In this document: piece by piece, positions 33,778 through 43,720 of the stretch
Numbering within the stretch: position 1 is the first letter of the stretch
Layout: every line of letters begins with the position of its first letter
Source of the DNA: RGIG4608 sp045631445
Lineage (GTDB): Bacteria > Bacillota > Clostridia > Oscillospirales > CAG-272
DNA: 64,000 nucleotides
Reading direction: 5' to 3'
Assembly (NCBI GenBank): GCA_045631445.1
Contig: JAZQUS010000102.1
Coordinates: 1 to 64,000, forward strand
Notes under the pieces: generated by a model
Told to the model about the DNA's origin: nothing
The model's input: the letters and a program-made list of their open reading frames with translations, nothing else
The model's database searches: none
Position numbers and translations under genes: made by a program

Positions 33778-34335
33778 ATGAGAAAGAATTTTGGACCGAA
33801 ATCGTGGTTATATCCTATGCCCGTGCTTATTGTTGGCACTAATGATGAAAATGGAAATCCCAATGCTATGAACGCCGCTTGGGGTGGAATTTACGATACA
33901 AATCAGGTTATGGTCTGCCTTGCGCACGAGCACAAAACTACCGAAAACATAAAGAAAACAGGTGCGTTTACGTTGAGCTTTGCAACTGCCGAAACAGTAG
34001 CAGAGTGTGACTATGTCGGTATTGTTTCTGCAAATGACGTACCCAATAAATTCGATCGCGCGGGCTTCCACCATACAAAAAGCAATTTTGTCAACGCCCC
34101 AATTATCGTAGAGCTTCCAATGACGGTTGAATGTAATCTCATCAAATTCAACGAGGACGGTATCTGCATAGGTGAGATAGTAAACGTATCTGCAAAGGAA
34201 GAAATCCTCAACGAAAAGGGGCAAATCGACATTCATAAACTTAATCCCATCACCTATGATAGCTCGACACATACCTATTGGAAAATAGGTGATGCTGCAG
34301 GTAAAGCATTTGCTGAAGGAAAGAAAATACAATGA
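33778..34335 (+). CDS. Flavin reductase-like (FMN-binding split barrel) protein
   Basis: A 185-residue flavoredoxin/flavin reductase-family protein. NAMNAAWGGIYDTNQVMVCL and KKTGAFTLSFA are the typical FMN-binding barrel segments. Such proteins bind FMN and carry out flavin reduction or electron transfer in anaerobes; the partner is not evident. It overlaps the following HAM1-like gene by four bases (ATGA), which couples their translation although no functional link is obvious. Confidence 0.9.
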   Translation: MRKNFGPKSWLYPMPVLIVGTNDENGNPNAMNAAWGGIYDTNQVMVCLAHEHKTTENIKKTGAFTLSFATAETVAECDYVGIVSANDVPNKFDRAGFHHTKSNFVNAPIIVELPMTVECNLIKFNEDGICIGEIVNVSAKEEILNEKGQIDIHKLNPITYDSSTHTYWKIGDAAGKAFAEGKKIQ

Positions 34336-34982
34336 GTAATAAAATCAAAATTTTAATCGGAACAACAAATCCATCAAAAATCCCGCGTTTTGAGGGATTT
34401 TTAACGGGCTGCGACGTTGAGTTTTACACTCTGCGCGACCTTCATATTGAAGCTGAGCCCGAGGAAGCAGGGAAAACACCTATAGAAAACGCAGAAATCA
34501 AAGCGCGCTATTACGGTCAGTTTTTTGATAGAGTTATCTGTAATGATTCAGGACTTTATTTCGATTGCTTACCCCTTGATGATCCTCGCCAACCCGGACT
34601 TAATATTCGAACACCGCAGGGCAGAGAAAGAATGACAGATGAAGAGAGCATAGAATACTACTCAAATCTAGTTCATTCGCTTGGAGGCAAGGTACTTGCA
34701 TATTACGTTGACGGTATTGCCGTGTACAATCAAGGCAAGATACACACCTTTATGGAAACGGGCGAAGTAAATCGCGCAAGCGCGTTTTATATGGTCGATA
34801 CTCCATCACCCAAACGTCAGGCAGGTTGGCCTTTAAATTCTATATCCATAAATCGAAATACACTCGACTATTTCGTTGACGGCGGAAATAATAAATATGA
34901 CCCCGTTCGCGAAGACATTATGATAGGTCAGTATCGCGCACGCGTTATTGAATTTCTCAAAAAATCACTTGAATTAGAATAA
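34332..34982 (+). CDS. HAM1/RdgB-like non-canonical purine NTP pyrophosphatase
   Basis: A 216-residue divergent member of the HAM1 (RdgB) family, recognised from IGTTNPSKIPRF (phosphate-binding start), GKTPIENAEIKARYY and CNDSGLYFDCLP with the catalytic acidic residue. The classical family hydrolyses dITP, XTP and related nucleotides to monophosphates, keeping them out of DNA. This version is longer in the middle (SIEYYSNLVHSLGGKVLAYY), and its exact substrate could differ. It is translationally coupled to the flavin reductase gene. Confidence 0.87.
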   Translation: MSNKIKILIGTTNPSKIPRFEGFLTGCDVEFYTLRDLHIEAEPEEAGKTPIENAEIKARYYGQFFDRVICNDSGLYFDCLPLDDPRQPGLNIRTPQGRERMTDEESIEYYSNLVHSLGGKVLAYYVDGIAVYNQGKIHTFMETGEVNRASAFYMVDTPSPKRQAGWPLNSISINRNTLDYFVDGGNNKYDPVREDIMIGQYRARVIEFLKKSLELE

Positions 34983-34983
34983 A

Positions 34984-35012
34984 AAATGCTCCCACTAGGG
35001 AGCATTTTCTTA
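34984..35012 (+). terminator. Intrinsic terminator after the HAM1-like gene
   Basis: AAAATGCTCCC (34984-34994) and GGGAGCATTTT (34999-35009), ACTA loop, perfect 11-base-pair stem. Confidence 0.88.
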
Positions 35013-35013
35013 T

Positions 35014-35062
35014 GCCTTCCCATCGAGGGGAAGGGGGACCGCTTTAGCGGTGGATGAGGGGA
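35014..35062. repeat. REP-like double-hairpin intergenic element
   Basis: Two hairpins in series: CCTTCCC (35016-35022) with GGGAAGG (35029-35035), then ACCGCT-TT-AGCGGT (35039-35052). It is far more GC-rich than its surroundings. From memory, similar sequences occur as dispersed intergenic repeats in gut Clostridia; only one copy is in this window. Confidence 0.5.
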
Positions 35063-35093
35063 ACGAATTAAAATAAAATTATAAATAGAAGTA

Positions 35094-37466
35094 TTAAACA
35101 ATCTCAAATTCAATAATCTTATCATCAAGATGCGAACAAGAAATCGTAACTTTGGCTTTACCTTTTTGACTATTTGTTTTAACGTAAAACGCGCTCATTC
35201 CGCCCCTTAATGAAATCATATCGGGACCAATCACTCCAAGCGGACCATCAACTGTCAGCTTAATTGCCTCGTTGGAGTAGGGAAGAAGATTACCGTTTTC
35301 GTCAGTAGCGCGAATTCTCACAACGCCCACGTCATAGGACGTCTTTTCGCTCAAAACGGTATTCGGTGCATCAATTTCAAGCTGCATTTTGCTCATTGGT
35401 GTTTTAGTAACGGTTCTAACAACCTTTCCACCCTTAATCGCTTCAAAGCGGTAAACCGTGCTCTTGCCACCCCAATCGCCAACATATTTTGTATAAAGGT
35501 CAACGATTTTGTTTATGCTAATTCCGTAAATAAGTATACATTTTGCTGCCATTCTTGCAAGCTTAGGTGTTATTTTAGTATATCCGTTAAGCCCAATATA
35601 ATTAAGAGTCTTAGCAATATATTTTGCCTTTTTCGGTGACATCTTTTCTTCAGTTTCAAGAAGATTTCCAATATAATCGTCTATCAAAACAGGACTCTTA
35701 ACCATCGACTCAAAATGCTTGTTGTGTGGAATGTATTCCTTGATAAACTTATCATTTTTATACATTTTAACACTATCCGCATTTGTAAAAATCCAAACAT
35801 TACCTTTAATTGAAGCAGGATGCTCACCAACATCCATTGACGAGCTAATCTCAAGAACATCGTTAACGTTGTCTTGCGATTTGTAAACCGCAGCCGCCAT
35901 CTTATGATTGCGGAACATATCAGTAACACCGTGATAGCAAATTCTGTCACCACTACCAAAATCCTTGTGCGTATTGTAATCGGCCATACACCAAGAAAAG
36001 CTACCACAAATATCTGAATGTGATGCAACATCATTAAGCACCCTCGCGTGACGAAGTGCGTGCTCTAAGCGGTGCTCCTCATTATCAAAGCTCTTGGTGG
36101 GGAACATATGACCATTATTTTCAGTAATCAAAAATGGCTTTTTCTTGTTGGAAGTGATATTCTTTTTAGGAGAACAACCGGGCTTTCTGCCATCGTGCAA
36201 AAAGTCATTGTATGTATAAACATCTTCTAAAAGCTCACTTTTTGCAAAATTTCGTACTCCGCCTGTTTGTCTCGTCGGGTCAAGCTTATGTGCCAATTCA
36301 TTGGTTCTAACATAAAAATCGTGGTTATCTCTTGACTCATTGATACGAACACCCCAAATAACGATTGATGGGTGATTGCGGTATTGCAAAATCATTTCTT
36401 CCACATTTTTAACTGCTTGATCTTGCCATGCCTTGTCACCAATATGCTGCCAACCGGGAATTTCAGTGAAAACAAGAATTCCGAGCTTATCGCATTCGTC
36501 AATAAAATAATGTGATTGAGGATAGTGTGAAGTTCTAACCGCATTAACACCAAGATTCTTTAAAACCCTCGCATCGTCTCTCTGGATAGATTCAGGCATA
36601 GCATATCCAACATAAGCATAGCTTTGATGTCTATTTAAGCCCCTTATCTGCACTCGTCTGCCATTGAGGAAAAATCCGTCATTTGTGAATTTCGAACTTC
36701 TAAAGCCAACCTTAACTTCGTGCGTATCAATAACCCTACCACTTGAAAGAAGCTCTGTTTTCACAAGATATCGGTTAGGATGATTAATATCCCAAAGCTT
36801 TATGTTACGAATAAATCCGTGAACGGAGAATTCGTTTGTATTAATTTCACGCTCACCTAAAGGAATGACCTCTTGCGTGTCCAAAAGAACAGCCGCTTGC
36901 CTAATGTAAGAGTTAGCAGGCAACTCGCCGTTAAGAGTAATATCACAAACGATTTTTCCCGTAAATTCGGGCTTTGCAAATATATCGGCAATATAGCATT
37001 GCTCTTTAACATCAATATAAACATCACGATAAATGCCACCGTATGTCATATAGTCAATAACGTTACCAAAAGGCGGAATATTCAAGCTTTCTCTTGAATT
37101 GAGCTTAACAACTAAAATATTTTCTTCATTTATCTTTAATTTACCTGTCAATTCAATAGTGAAAGCGGTATAACCCGAATAATGATCGCCAATCTTTTCA
37201 CCGTTCAAATAAACAACAGCATAATGCGCCGCGCCCTCAAAGGTTATAAGAACGCGCTTATCCTTCCACTCCGCAGGCGCAAAAATCACCTTGCGATAAG
37301 CAGAGAGCATTTGATATTCTTCCTCTGAAAAATAGTTGAAGGGTAATTCGCGAGTAGTGTGAGGAATACGAATTTCCTTCATATCCGAGTCAACTATTCC
37401 GTTTTTATATTCTTCTTTAAATTCTCTAGCAAAAAGCCAACCATCGTTGATATAAATTCTATTCAT
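35094..37466 (-). CDS. GH2 beta-galactosidase-family glycoside hydrolase
   Basis: A 790-residue cytoplasmic GH2 enzyme. The sugar-binding domain (about 5-155), Ig-like domain (155-260) and TIM barrel (260-560) are in the usual order. The acid/base is E377 in WGVRINESRD and the nucleophile is probably E449 in FLITENNGH. A C-terminal DUF4982/Ig-like region (about 600-790) contains IRATDENGNLLPYSN. Such enzymes cleave beta-galactosides or related beta-glycosides (beta-glucuronide or beta-mannoside are alternatives). An AGGAGG site precedes the start. It is monocistronic. Confidence 0.92.
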   Translation of the reverse strand: MNRIYINDGWLFAREFKEEYKNGIVDSDMKEIRIPHTTRELPFNYFSEEEYQMLSAYRKVIFAPAEWKDKRVLITFEGAAHYAVVYLNGEKIGDHYSGYTAFTIELTGKLKINEENILVVKLNSRESLNIPPFGNVIDYMTYGGIYRDVYIDVKEQCYIADIFAKPEFTGKIVCDITLNGELPANSYIRQAAVLLDTQEVIPLGEREINTNEFSVHGFIRNIKLWDINHPNRYLVKTELLSSGRVIDTHEVKVGFRSSKFTNDGFFLNGRRVQIRGLNRHQSYAYVGYAMPESIQRDDARVLKNLGVNAVRTSHYPQSHYFIDECDKLGILVFTEIPGWQHIGDKAWQDQAVKNVEEMILQYRNHPSIVIWGVRINESRDNHDFYVRTNELAHKLDPTRQTGGVRNFAKSELLEDVYTYNDFLHDGRKPGCSPKKNITSNKKKPFLITENNGHMFPTKSFDNEEHRLEHALRHARVLNDVASHSDICGSFSWCMADYNTHKDFGSGDRICYHGVTDMFRNHKMAAAVYKSQDNVNDVLEISSSMDVGEHPASIKGNVWIFTNADSVKMYKNDKFIKEYIPHNKHFESMVKSPVLIDDYIGNLLETEEKMSPKKAKYIAKTLNYIGLNGYTKITPKLARMAAKCILIYGISINKIVDLYTKYVGDWGGKSTVYRFEAIKGGKVVRTVTKTPMSKMQLEIDAPNTVLSEKTSYDVGVVRIRATDENGNLLPYSNEAIKLTVDGPLGVIGPDMISLRGGMSAFYVKTNSQKGKAKVTISCSHLDDKIIEFEIV

Positions 37467-37545
37467 AAGGTCCTCCTAAATTAGAGCAATCTATATTAGA
37501 ATTATATCACCAAAAATTTTTAAAATCAATAGAAAAATATATATT

Positions 37546-37803
37546 TTATCCCTTATTTGCTAAAAACACTCTTTTTTCGTTATCCATTATTATTCCACGC
37601 AAGGAACAGGGCTCAGTTGCACTTGCAGCAATTTCATAAAACAAATCCAATGCATTATCTTTATTATTTTCTGCAAAGCTTTCACAACAAAAATCATCTT
37701 TGCTTTCAATAACGATCACATAATATCCTCTGCAAAAATTTGAACGTAAAAGCTTATAACGCATCCCGTGAACCTCGATTTTTTGAATTAGAGTAAAATC
37801 CAT
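37546..37803 (-). CDS. Small DUF6514-like protein
   Basis: An 85-residue protein; the start is placed at MDFTLIQKIEV (37803), preceded by GGGGG five bases upstream; the earlier ATG at 37815 lacks a ribosome-binding site. It contains HGMRYKLLRSN, GYYVIVIES and DNALDLFYEIAASATEPCSL, features of a small clostridial family (DUF6514) with no known function. It stands alone between the GH2 and GPH genes. Confidence 0.75.
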   Translation of the reverse strand: MDFTLIQKIEVHGMRYKLLRSNFCRGYYVIVIESKDDFCCESFAENNKDNALDLFYEIAASATEPCSLRGIIMDNEKRVFLANKG

Positions 37804-37960
37804 AATAACCCCCATTAATTTGATAATATAATTGTATCATTTTTTCACATAAAAACTTATTTGTTTTTTAACCCGAATATACGCAACAAATGGTAATATA
37901 TGGTAGAAAAATAATATTGTTGTTATTATACTACAAAAATTATCAAAATAAAGTCGAAAA

Positions 37961-37985
37961 AAGAAGCCCTCAAAGAGAGCTTCTT
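37961..37985 (-). terminator. Terminator of the GPH symporter/GH36 operon
   Basis: On the minus strand AAGAAGCTCTC pairs with GAGGGCTTCTT (one G-U pair), TTT loop, followed by TTTTTT. Confidence 0.85.
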
Positions 37986-37990
37986 AAATA

Positions 37991-39394
37991 TTATTTTTTG
38001 TTTCTTTCTTCAAGATCCTTGCAAATTTTTGCATAAAATTCTTCATCGATCTTGAATTTCTTGTGATAGAGGTAGAAACCAACAAGAATACAAATAAGAG
38101 GAAGAATCATCATTGAGAGCTTCATAATCCAAACGGATGTATCACTTGTATTGTTCATAATATATTCTGCATCAAGAAGCTTATCACCTGTAAGTGATTG
38201 TGCAATCATATTTATACCTGAAATAATAAGAGTGAATGAAACAATACCCTTGCTTACAGCACCGCCAAACTGATTGATGAAGGGTTGAACCGCAAAGCTA
38301 GCCGCTTCGTTTCTCTTGCCGAGCTTCCATTCACCGTATTCAACCGCATCCGCAAGGAAGAGGAGCATAAGCAACTGAATAAATGCTTGAGCAAAGAAGA
38401 GTCCTAAACCCGCAAGAACGATAAGTGGGAGCCATTCGAATGAAAGGAAGAAGATAACGTAAGAAATTGTAACTGCTATCATAGAACCGGTATAAAGCTG
38501 TTTTCTTGTGAATTTCTTTCTGAAAAGAGGGAATACGGAAAGAGCAGTAAGCTGAGCAACAGCAAGAACCGCTGCAAATACCATATACAAGTCCTCGTTC
38601 TTAACGGCATATTTAAAATAGTATGTACCAAATCCAGTTGTGGTGCAATATCCAATCATAAAGAGAGCCATCGAAATAGCAGTTACAAGAAGCTGATCAT
38701 TCTTGAAGAGTGCACAGAAAAGATCTTTAAGAGAAGTACGCTCTGTATTTTCAAGTTGAGAACGATCTTCTTTAACACCAAACAAAGTGATACTTTGGAA
38801 CGCCATCATAATAATAGCAATAATAATCGCGAACACGAAATAGCTGTCACGAGCATTAAGTCCAATTCCTGTAAAGAAGCTTGGAACATTAAGATAAATA
38901 AGAACCATTGCAAACATACCAACGTTGGCACAAATTCTTGCAAACGCACCAACACTCTCACGAACACTCTGCTCCTTAGAAATTGCAGGCATAAGTGACC
39001 AATATGAAATGTCGTTAAGAGAGAAGAAAATGCTAAAGAGAAGATATGTAACTGCAAGAAGCGCGATGTGTGCAGTTTCACTCATTTCAAAGTTATGGAA
39101 CATCAATACAGTAAGTATAGCAATACCAATCATACCAATAAGAATCCAAGGCTTAAATTTGCCCCATTTAGTTTTGGTATTGTCAACGATAGCACCAACG
39201 AATGGGTCAATTACCGCATCAAAAGTACCAAAAAGTGTAAGCATAATACCGATAACACCAAGCCCCTTGTCAGAGAACTTAACAACGTCAGTAAGATGCA
39301 CAAGCAAATACATACTAACTAGTGAATAAAGAGCATCTCTACCTACAGTTCCAAGACCGAAACAATACTTATTAATTTTTTGTTGTCTATTCAT
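37991..39394 (-). CDS. GPH-family (MelB-like) sugar:cation symporter
   Basis: A 467-residue transporter with about 12 membrane helices of the glycoside-pentoside-hexuronide family. FGTFDAVIDPFVGAIVDNTK (about 53-72) is the family's cation-site loop, and GKFKPWILIG follows. It is encoded one base after the stop of the GH36 alpha-galactosidase, so the likely substrate is an alpha-galactoside such as melibiose or raffinose, taken up with sodium or protons. Confidence 0.93.
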   Translation of the reverse strand: MNRQQKINKYCFGLGTVGRDALYSLVSMYLLVHLTDVVKFSDKGLGVIGIMLTLFGTFDAVIDPFVGAIVDNTKTKWGKFKPWILIGMIGIAILTVLMFHNFEMSETAHIALLAVTYLLFSIFFSLNDISYWSLMPAISKEQSVRESVGAFARICANVGMFAMVLIYLNVPSFFTGIGLNARDSYFVFAIIIAIIMMAFQSITLFGVKEDRSQLENTERTSLKDLFCALFKNDQLLVTAISMALFMIGYCTTTGFGTYYFKYAVKNEDLYMVFAAVLAVAQLTALSVFPLFRKKFTRKQLYTGSMIAVTISYVIFFLSFEWLPLIVLAGLGLFFAQAFIQLLMLLFLADAVEYGEWKLGKRNEAASFAVQPFINQFGGAVSKGIVSFTLIISGINMIAQSLTGDKLLDAEYIMNNTSDTSVWIMKLSMMILPLICILVGFYLYHKKFKIDEEFYAKICKDLEERNKK

Positions 39395-39395
39395 A

Positions 39396-41714
39396 TTAAA
39401 TCTCCTTTACTAAATACAGATTGCTTCCAAAGTCGCCAAGCACTCTGATTTTTTCATTATATCCTGTACCCTCGAATTGCATTTCAAGATTGATACCAAA
39501 ATTAAGAATGTCACCGTAGCATTGATATACTTCGTGCCCATCATCCATAGAGAAATGCTTGTCAATAGTTCTAAGCAATAAACTATCCGCCTTAATTCTT
39601 ATTGGGCTTATATGGTTAATAAGAGGCCCAAATGTTTTTATTCTTAGCTTTTGCTTATAGCATTCAACCGAGTAAAGCTTTTCAGGGCGCGCACTTGGAA
39701 TAGTAAGTCTATCACGGTAAGGTCCTGAAACCTGATGCTTTTGGAAAAATCCGGCAATAATTTCACCGTTACCAGAAATCTGCCAAGAAAGCTGATAGGG
39801 ATTATCAACAGAAACAAATTCAAATTTTCCGTATTGGAAGGTTCTTCTATGTGCTTTGTAGAAAGCAATTTGCTTTTTAACCTGTCTTAATTCATCGGGT
39901 GTCAATTCAGCAAAATCAAGCTCATAGCCAAGCACACCAAAGGATGCAACGTTAAATCTTGTTGAAATAGGTGTATTTCTAAGTGTTTGTGAGTGCGGTG
40001 ACATCGAAACGTGAGCAGAAATAGTTGAGGGAGGATAGAAATTATACATACCACCTTGAATATCGAGTCTCTCAATGGGGTCAGTATCGTCACTAGTCCA
40101 AATTTGTGGGGAGAAGCAAAGCATACCAAGGTCAAATCGATTTCCACCTGACGAACAGCTCTCAAACAAAATGTTCGGATGAAGCTCATAAAAAATCTTG
40201 CCGAGCACTTCGTAAAGACCAAGAATATACTTGTGATAAAATTCACCCTGATTTTGAAGAGTTGCAGAATACATATCACTAATGTGACGGTTGTAATCCC
40301 ACTTAACGTACTCAATATTTGCACTTGAAAGAATTTTGTGAACGGAATTAATAATATAATCTCTAACTTCCTTTCTCGTAAGGTCAAGAACGAGCTGATT
40401 TCTGCCTAAAGATGCCTCACGAGAGGGAACTGATATAGCCCACTCAGGATGTGAACGGTAGAGATCAGAATCCGGATTAACGCATTCCGGCTCAAACCAA
40501 AGACCGAATTTCATCCCACGATTATTGATGGCATTTGCAAGGGATTTCAAGCCACCGGGTAACTTTTTAGTATTAACAACCCAGTCGCCAAGACCTGCTC
40601 TATCATTGTTTCTGGCACCAAACCAACCATCATCAAGTACGAGCATCTCAACACCAAGCTTTTTGGCTTTGTCAGCAAGAGCAACGATTTTCTGCTTGTT
40701 GAAATTAAACATCATCGCCTCCCAGTTGTTAATAACAACTGGACGCTCAGCATTTTTATGAATGCCGCGAACGATATGCTCGTTAACGAACGAATGCATA
40801 TTCTGAGCCATTTTATTAATGCCTTCTGATGAATAAGTAAGTACCGCTTGTGGAGTTTCAAAGCTCTCGCGACTCTTTAAAATCCAATTAAAGCAATGTG
40901 GATTGATACCGCTCATAACTCTTGTCGTGCCAAAAGGTGATCCCTCAATAGCAGAATAGTGATTACCAGAATAAATAAGGTTAAAGCCATAAACGTTACC
41001 GTGTGAATAATCGGAGCCCTTAGCTTTAAGCATGAAAGCGGGATTATGTCTGTTTGATGAAGCCCCGACTGTTGAGGAATTAACGAAAATACATTCAGAA
41101 ACGGGAGTCGAATGTACGTGTGCCTCCTTGTTCCAAGAACCACTCAATGTAACAATATCAAAATAGCTCGATGGAAGATCAAGTGAGAAACTCATAATCT
41201 TATTAATCTTAATATCTCTAACACCATTATTAAGAAGTATAGCATTTCTAACAATAACGTCGCAGTCCTCAAAAACTGTGTAGCTAAGCTTTAAATGAAT
41301 GTTAGCATACTTTTTGTCCGTAAGCGTTACGGTAAGACATTGCGCGTTTCCGTAAGCTGTGGGAAGTGATTTAGATGTATATGGTTTGTCACTAATCTCG
41401 TGAGAATTATATACAAAATCAGAAACATAAGTTCCGTCGGGCATGATAAGTTCGATAGGTGAATGTCTGTAATCTCCCTTGCCGTTTTCGCTGTATTCAA
41501 GTAAAACGTTATCAAGTGAAGGAGAAGAAGATGTATTGTAATCAACGCAAGCTCCAAGATTAATTGAGTTCTTTAAAAGCAGAGCGTTATAAGACTGTTT
41601 TCTGATTTTTGCACCGTAATGAACATTTTCAAGCTTTCCGTAATCAGTAATTCTAAAAATATAGCTACTATTTCTCGTGTCAAGCTTAAAATAATTATTT
41701 TCAAACGTTATCAT
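39396..41714 (-). CDS. GH36 alpha-galactosidase
   Basis: A 772-residue GH36 enzyme with N-terminal beta-supersandwich (1-320), catalytic barrel (about 320-640) and C-terminal beta domain. LVLDDGWFGARNND (359-371) is the substrate-binding loop, D473 in KWDYNRHISD is the nucleophile, and WTSDDTDPIERLDIQ (from 539) holds the acid/base (D542 by analogy). It has no signal peptide and acts on imported raffinose-type sugars. It forms an operon with the MelB-like symporter. Confidence 0.94.
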   Translation of the reverse strand: MITFENNYFKLDTRNSSYIFRITDYGKLENVHYGAKIRKQSYNALLLKNSINLGACVDYNTSSSPSLDNVLLEYSENGKGDYRHSPIELIMPDGTYVSDFVYNSHEISDKPYTSKSLPTAYGNAQCLTVTLTDKKYANIHLKLSYTVFEDCDVIVRNAILLNNGVRDIKINKIMSFSLDLPSSYFDIVTLSGSWNKEAHVHSTPVSECIFVNSSTVGASSNRHNPAFMLKAKGSDYSHGNVYGFNLIYSGNHYSAIEGSPFGTTRVMSGINPHCFNWILKSRESFETPQAVLTYSSEGINKMAQNMHSFVNEHIVRGIHKNAERPVVINNWEAMMFNFNKQKIVALADKAKKLGVEMLVLDDGWFGARNNDRAGLGDWVVNTKKLPGGLKSLANAINNRGMKFGLWFEPECVNPDSDLYRSHPEWAISVPSREASLGRNQLVLDLTRKEVRDYIINSVHKILSSANIEYVKWDYNRHISDMYSATLQNQGEFYHKYILGLYEVLGKIFYELHPNILFESCSSGGNRFDLGMLCFSPQIWTSDDTDPIERLDIQGGMYNFYPPSTISAHVSMSPHSQTLRNTPISTRFNVASFGVLGYELDFAELTPDELRQVKKQIAFYKAHRRTFQYGKFEFVSVDNPYQLSWQISGNGEIIAGFFQKHQVSGPYRDRLTIPSARPEKLYSVECYKQKLRIKTFGPLINHISPIRIKADSLLLRTIDKHFSMDDGHEVYQCYGDILNFGINLEMQFEGTGYNEKIRVLGDFGSNLYLVKEI

Positions 41715-41729
41715 AAATTATCTCCTTAA

Positions 41730-42422
41730 TTAAAAGTGAAGCTTTCTTGCAAGAATTGCTTTGGCATTTCTGCTTATCGATATAGCAATCATACCCAGTC
41801 CAATTATTACAAGTGGTATCATTGGATAAAGCGACCAACCGTCAAAGCTAACCTTAAATGTTACCATCAAAAATAGTTCAATAACATCCATATAAAGCCC
41901 AATGGCAATAAAGAATGCACCTATAACGTAGAGATGCCCCTTTTTAAGATAGTAAAGTAAAACAGAAGCCGCAGTGACTATGACACCAAGATAGGTGATA
42001 AGTGGGAAGGCAAGAGTTAGAAACCAATCGCCGCCCGTCGCGTAATTGATATATTGCAAAAGCAATCCTATAAGGAAAAAGTCTAACGGCACGAATACTG
42101 CCGGAGTAGGACGTCTGAACCAAAATGGCAGAACTACTATTATGTAGCAAATTAAAACTGACAACAATACGTATGAAGACCAGGTTATATGTCTGTTTAT
42201 ATAGAAATCTGCATAAAGACAAACGAATATAGGAATTAAAAATAAAGTAAAAATAATGATGTGAATAGTGGTTTTACTAAGTACACTCTTGGGAACAAAA
42301 TCCTTAGGATAAAGTGGGGCAACCTCAGGACGCTCAATGTCAGGATGATATGCCTCAGTTCCACAAAGAGGACATCTTTGCTCAGTATCTGCAAGCTTTA
42401 CGCCGCAATTAGCACAATACAT
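41730..42422 (-). CDS. DUF6320 zinc-ribbon membrane protein
   Basis: A 230-residue protein with an N-terminal zinc ribbon (MYCANCGVKLADTEQRCPLCG; two CxxC pairs in residues 3-21) followed by about six membrane helices. It corresponds to the DUF6320 type. It is encoded directly after the condensation-like acyltransferase (gap 11 bases), a pairing that suggests a joint function at the membrane such as lipid or cell-wall acyl transfer. Confidence 0.82.
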   Translation of the reverse strand: MYCANCGVKLADTEQRCPLCGTEAYHPDIERPEVAPLYPKDFVPKSVLSKTTIHIIIFTLFLIPIFVCLYADFYINRHITWSSYVLLSVLICYIIVVLPFWFRRPTPAVFVPLDFFLIGLLLQYINYATGGDWFLTLAFPLITYLGVIVTAASVLLYYLKKGHLYVIGAFFIAIGLYMDVIELFLMVTFKVSFDGWSLYPMIPLVIIGLGMIAISISRNAKAILARKLHF

Positions 42423-42433
42423 ATATTTTCCTC

Positions 42434-43717
42434 CTATCTTTGATTTGATTGAACCGTTACCTCAATTCCAAGCTCTTGAAGCTCACGGAAGAAGTAGGTT
42501 TCAAGGCGCGCTTCCTTAATATCGCGCGAGAAAGTTACGTTTAATATATCTCTATAAGTATATGAGCTACAATTATAGGGGGCTTGGGCCTGCGGACCAA
42601 GAATAAAATCAACTCTATCAATGTATTTTCTCATTATTTCAGGGAGTCTTATCTGTCCCAAATTTGAAAAGCTGAGGCAAGATTTTTTTTCACCTACCGA
42701 ATTAAAAACCATCTTCATAACAATGTTTTTAATGAAGAGTGGAACTATTCTCAAAATTAATAACTTTTCATCTGCGACATTGGTTTGAATCATTTTCGAC
42801 ATGTTCTTCTGTGTTGCATAAGTGCCTACCTTGTGGTGGACTATTTTGATAATTTCGTCAAGCGAATAGTCACCAAGTCGAGGATCTAACTCAGGGATAG
42901 TATAAAGAGCAAAATTTCTTAAGGTTTTGCTATTAAAAATAGGTCTTAAATTTATGGGCACCAAAACCTTAACCGGCTTATATTTTTTAGGATTTTGCAC
43001 AAGATCAACTTGAAGCTTTAAAATTGCCTTCATCAAAACAGCAGTTAAGTATGTATTTACCGAAACATTTTTTTCGTGTGCAAGGTGCCATATTTTGTCA
43101 GAAGACATCTGAAAATTAGTAACATTCAAAAACGCGTCTGGCTCGGGAGTGCCGTCAATTTTCCAAGCATTTGTATCCTTGCGAGTTTCCTTGACAGGAG
43201 CGGCATTTTTAAGAAAGCTATCCTCTGTTTCATAGTGCTTAGGACGTTCCTTTCGTGAAAGAACACCGAATTCACAAGGAATTTCAATCTCGTGCTTCAA
43301 TTCAAGATATTCTGCCACAAGTGACTTAAGAAATATCAATCCACCCGTACCATCGGTTAATGCGTGAAATATTTCAAGTGCAATGCGTTTTCTGTAAACG
43401 ATAACGCGAAAAGCACATTCCTTCATTTCTTTTTTTGTCATATATGCGAGCGGATAGCTATATTCCGCCATTATGGCAGGCGGCTCATCCACGGGCTGAA
43501 GATAATACCAAAATAGACCCTGCTTGAGCTTTGCCGCAATACTTGGAAATCTTGGTATCGTATTTTTAACTGCTTGTTCTAATACCTTAAGATCAACATC
43601 CTCGTAAAGAGTAGCTGAAAGACGGAACAAATTGCTCCACGATCTGCTATGCGAGGCAGGATAGATTTTAGCGGCGTTGTCAAGCTTAAACCATTTAAAT
43701 CTCTTAATATCTTTCAT
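42434..43717 (-). CDS. Condensation-domain-like acyltransferase
   Basis: A 427-residue protein of the CoA-dependent acyltransferase/condensation superfamily (alcohol acetyltransferase-like). The active-site motif HxxxDG is present as H118-A-L-T-D122-G123 in EIFHALTDGTGG. LVPINLRPIFNSKTLRNFA and the late SFSNLGQIRLP also fit. It lacks carrier or adenylation domains, so it is a stand-alone enzyme that likely transfers an acyl group to a lipid, glycolipid or alcohol. It lies between an HD phosphohydrolase and a DUF6320 membrane protein. Confidence 0.85.
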   Translation of the reverse strand: MKDIKRFKWFKLDNAAKIYPASHSRSWSNLFRLSATLYEDVDLKVLEQAVKNTIPRFPSIAAKLKQGLFWYYLQPVDEPPAIMAEYSYPLAYMTKKEMKECAFRVIVYRKRIALEIFHALTDGTGGLIFLKSLVAEYLELKHEIEIPCEFGVLSRKERPKHYETEDSFLKNAAPVKETRKDTNAWKIDGTPEPDAFLNVTNFQMSSDKIWHLAHEKNVSVNTYLTAVLMKAILKLQVDLVQNPKKYKPVKVLVPINLRPIFNSKTLRNFALYTIPELDPRLGDYSLDEIIKIVHHKVGTYATQKNMSKMIQTNVADEKLLILRIVPLFIKNIVMKMVFNSVGEKKSCLSFSNLGQIRLPEIMRKYIDRVDFILGPQAQAPYNCSSYTYRDILNVTFSRDIKEARLETYFFRELQELGIEVTVQSNQR

Positions 43718-43720
43718 TTA

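Noticed and set aside
33808..34332. Minus-strand open frame of 174 codons
   Set aside because: Antisense shadow of the flavin reductase gene, with no ribosome-binding site.
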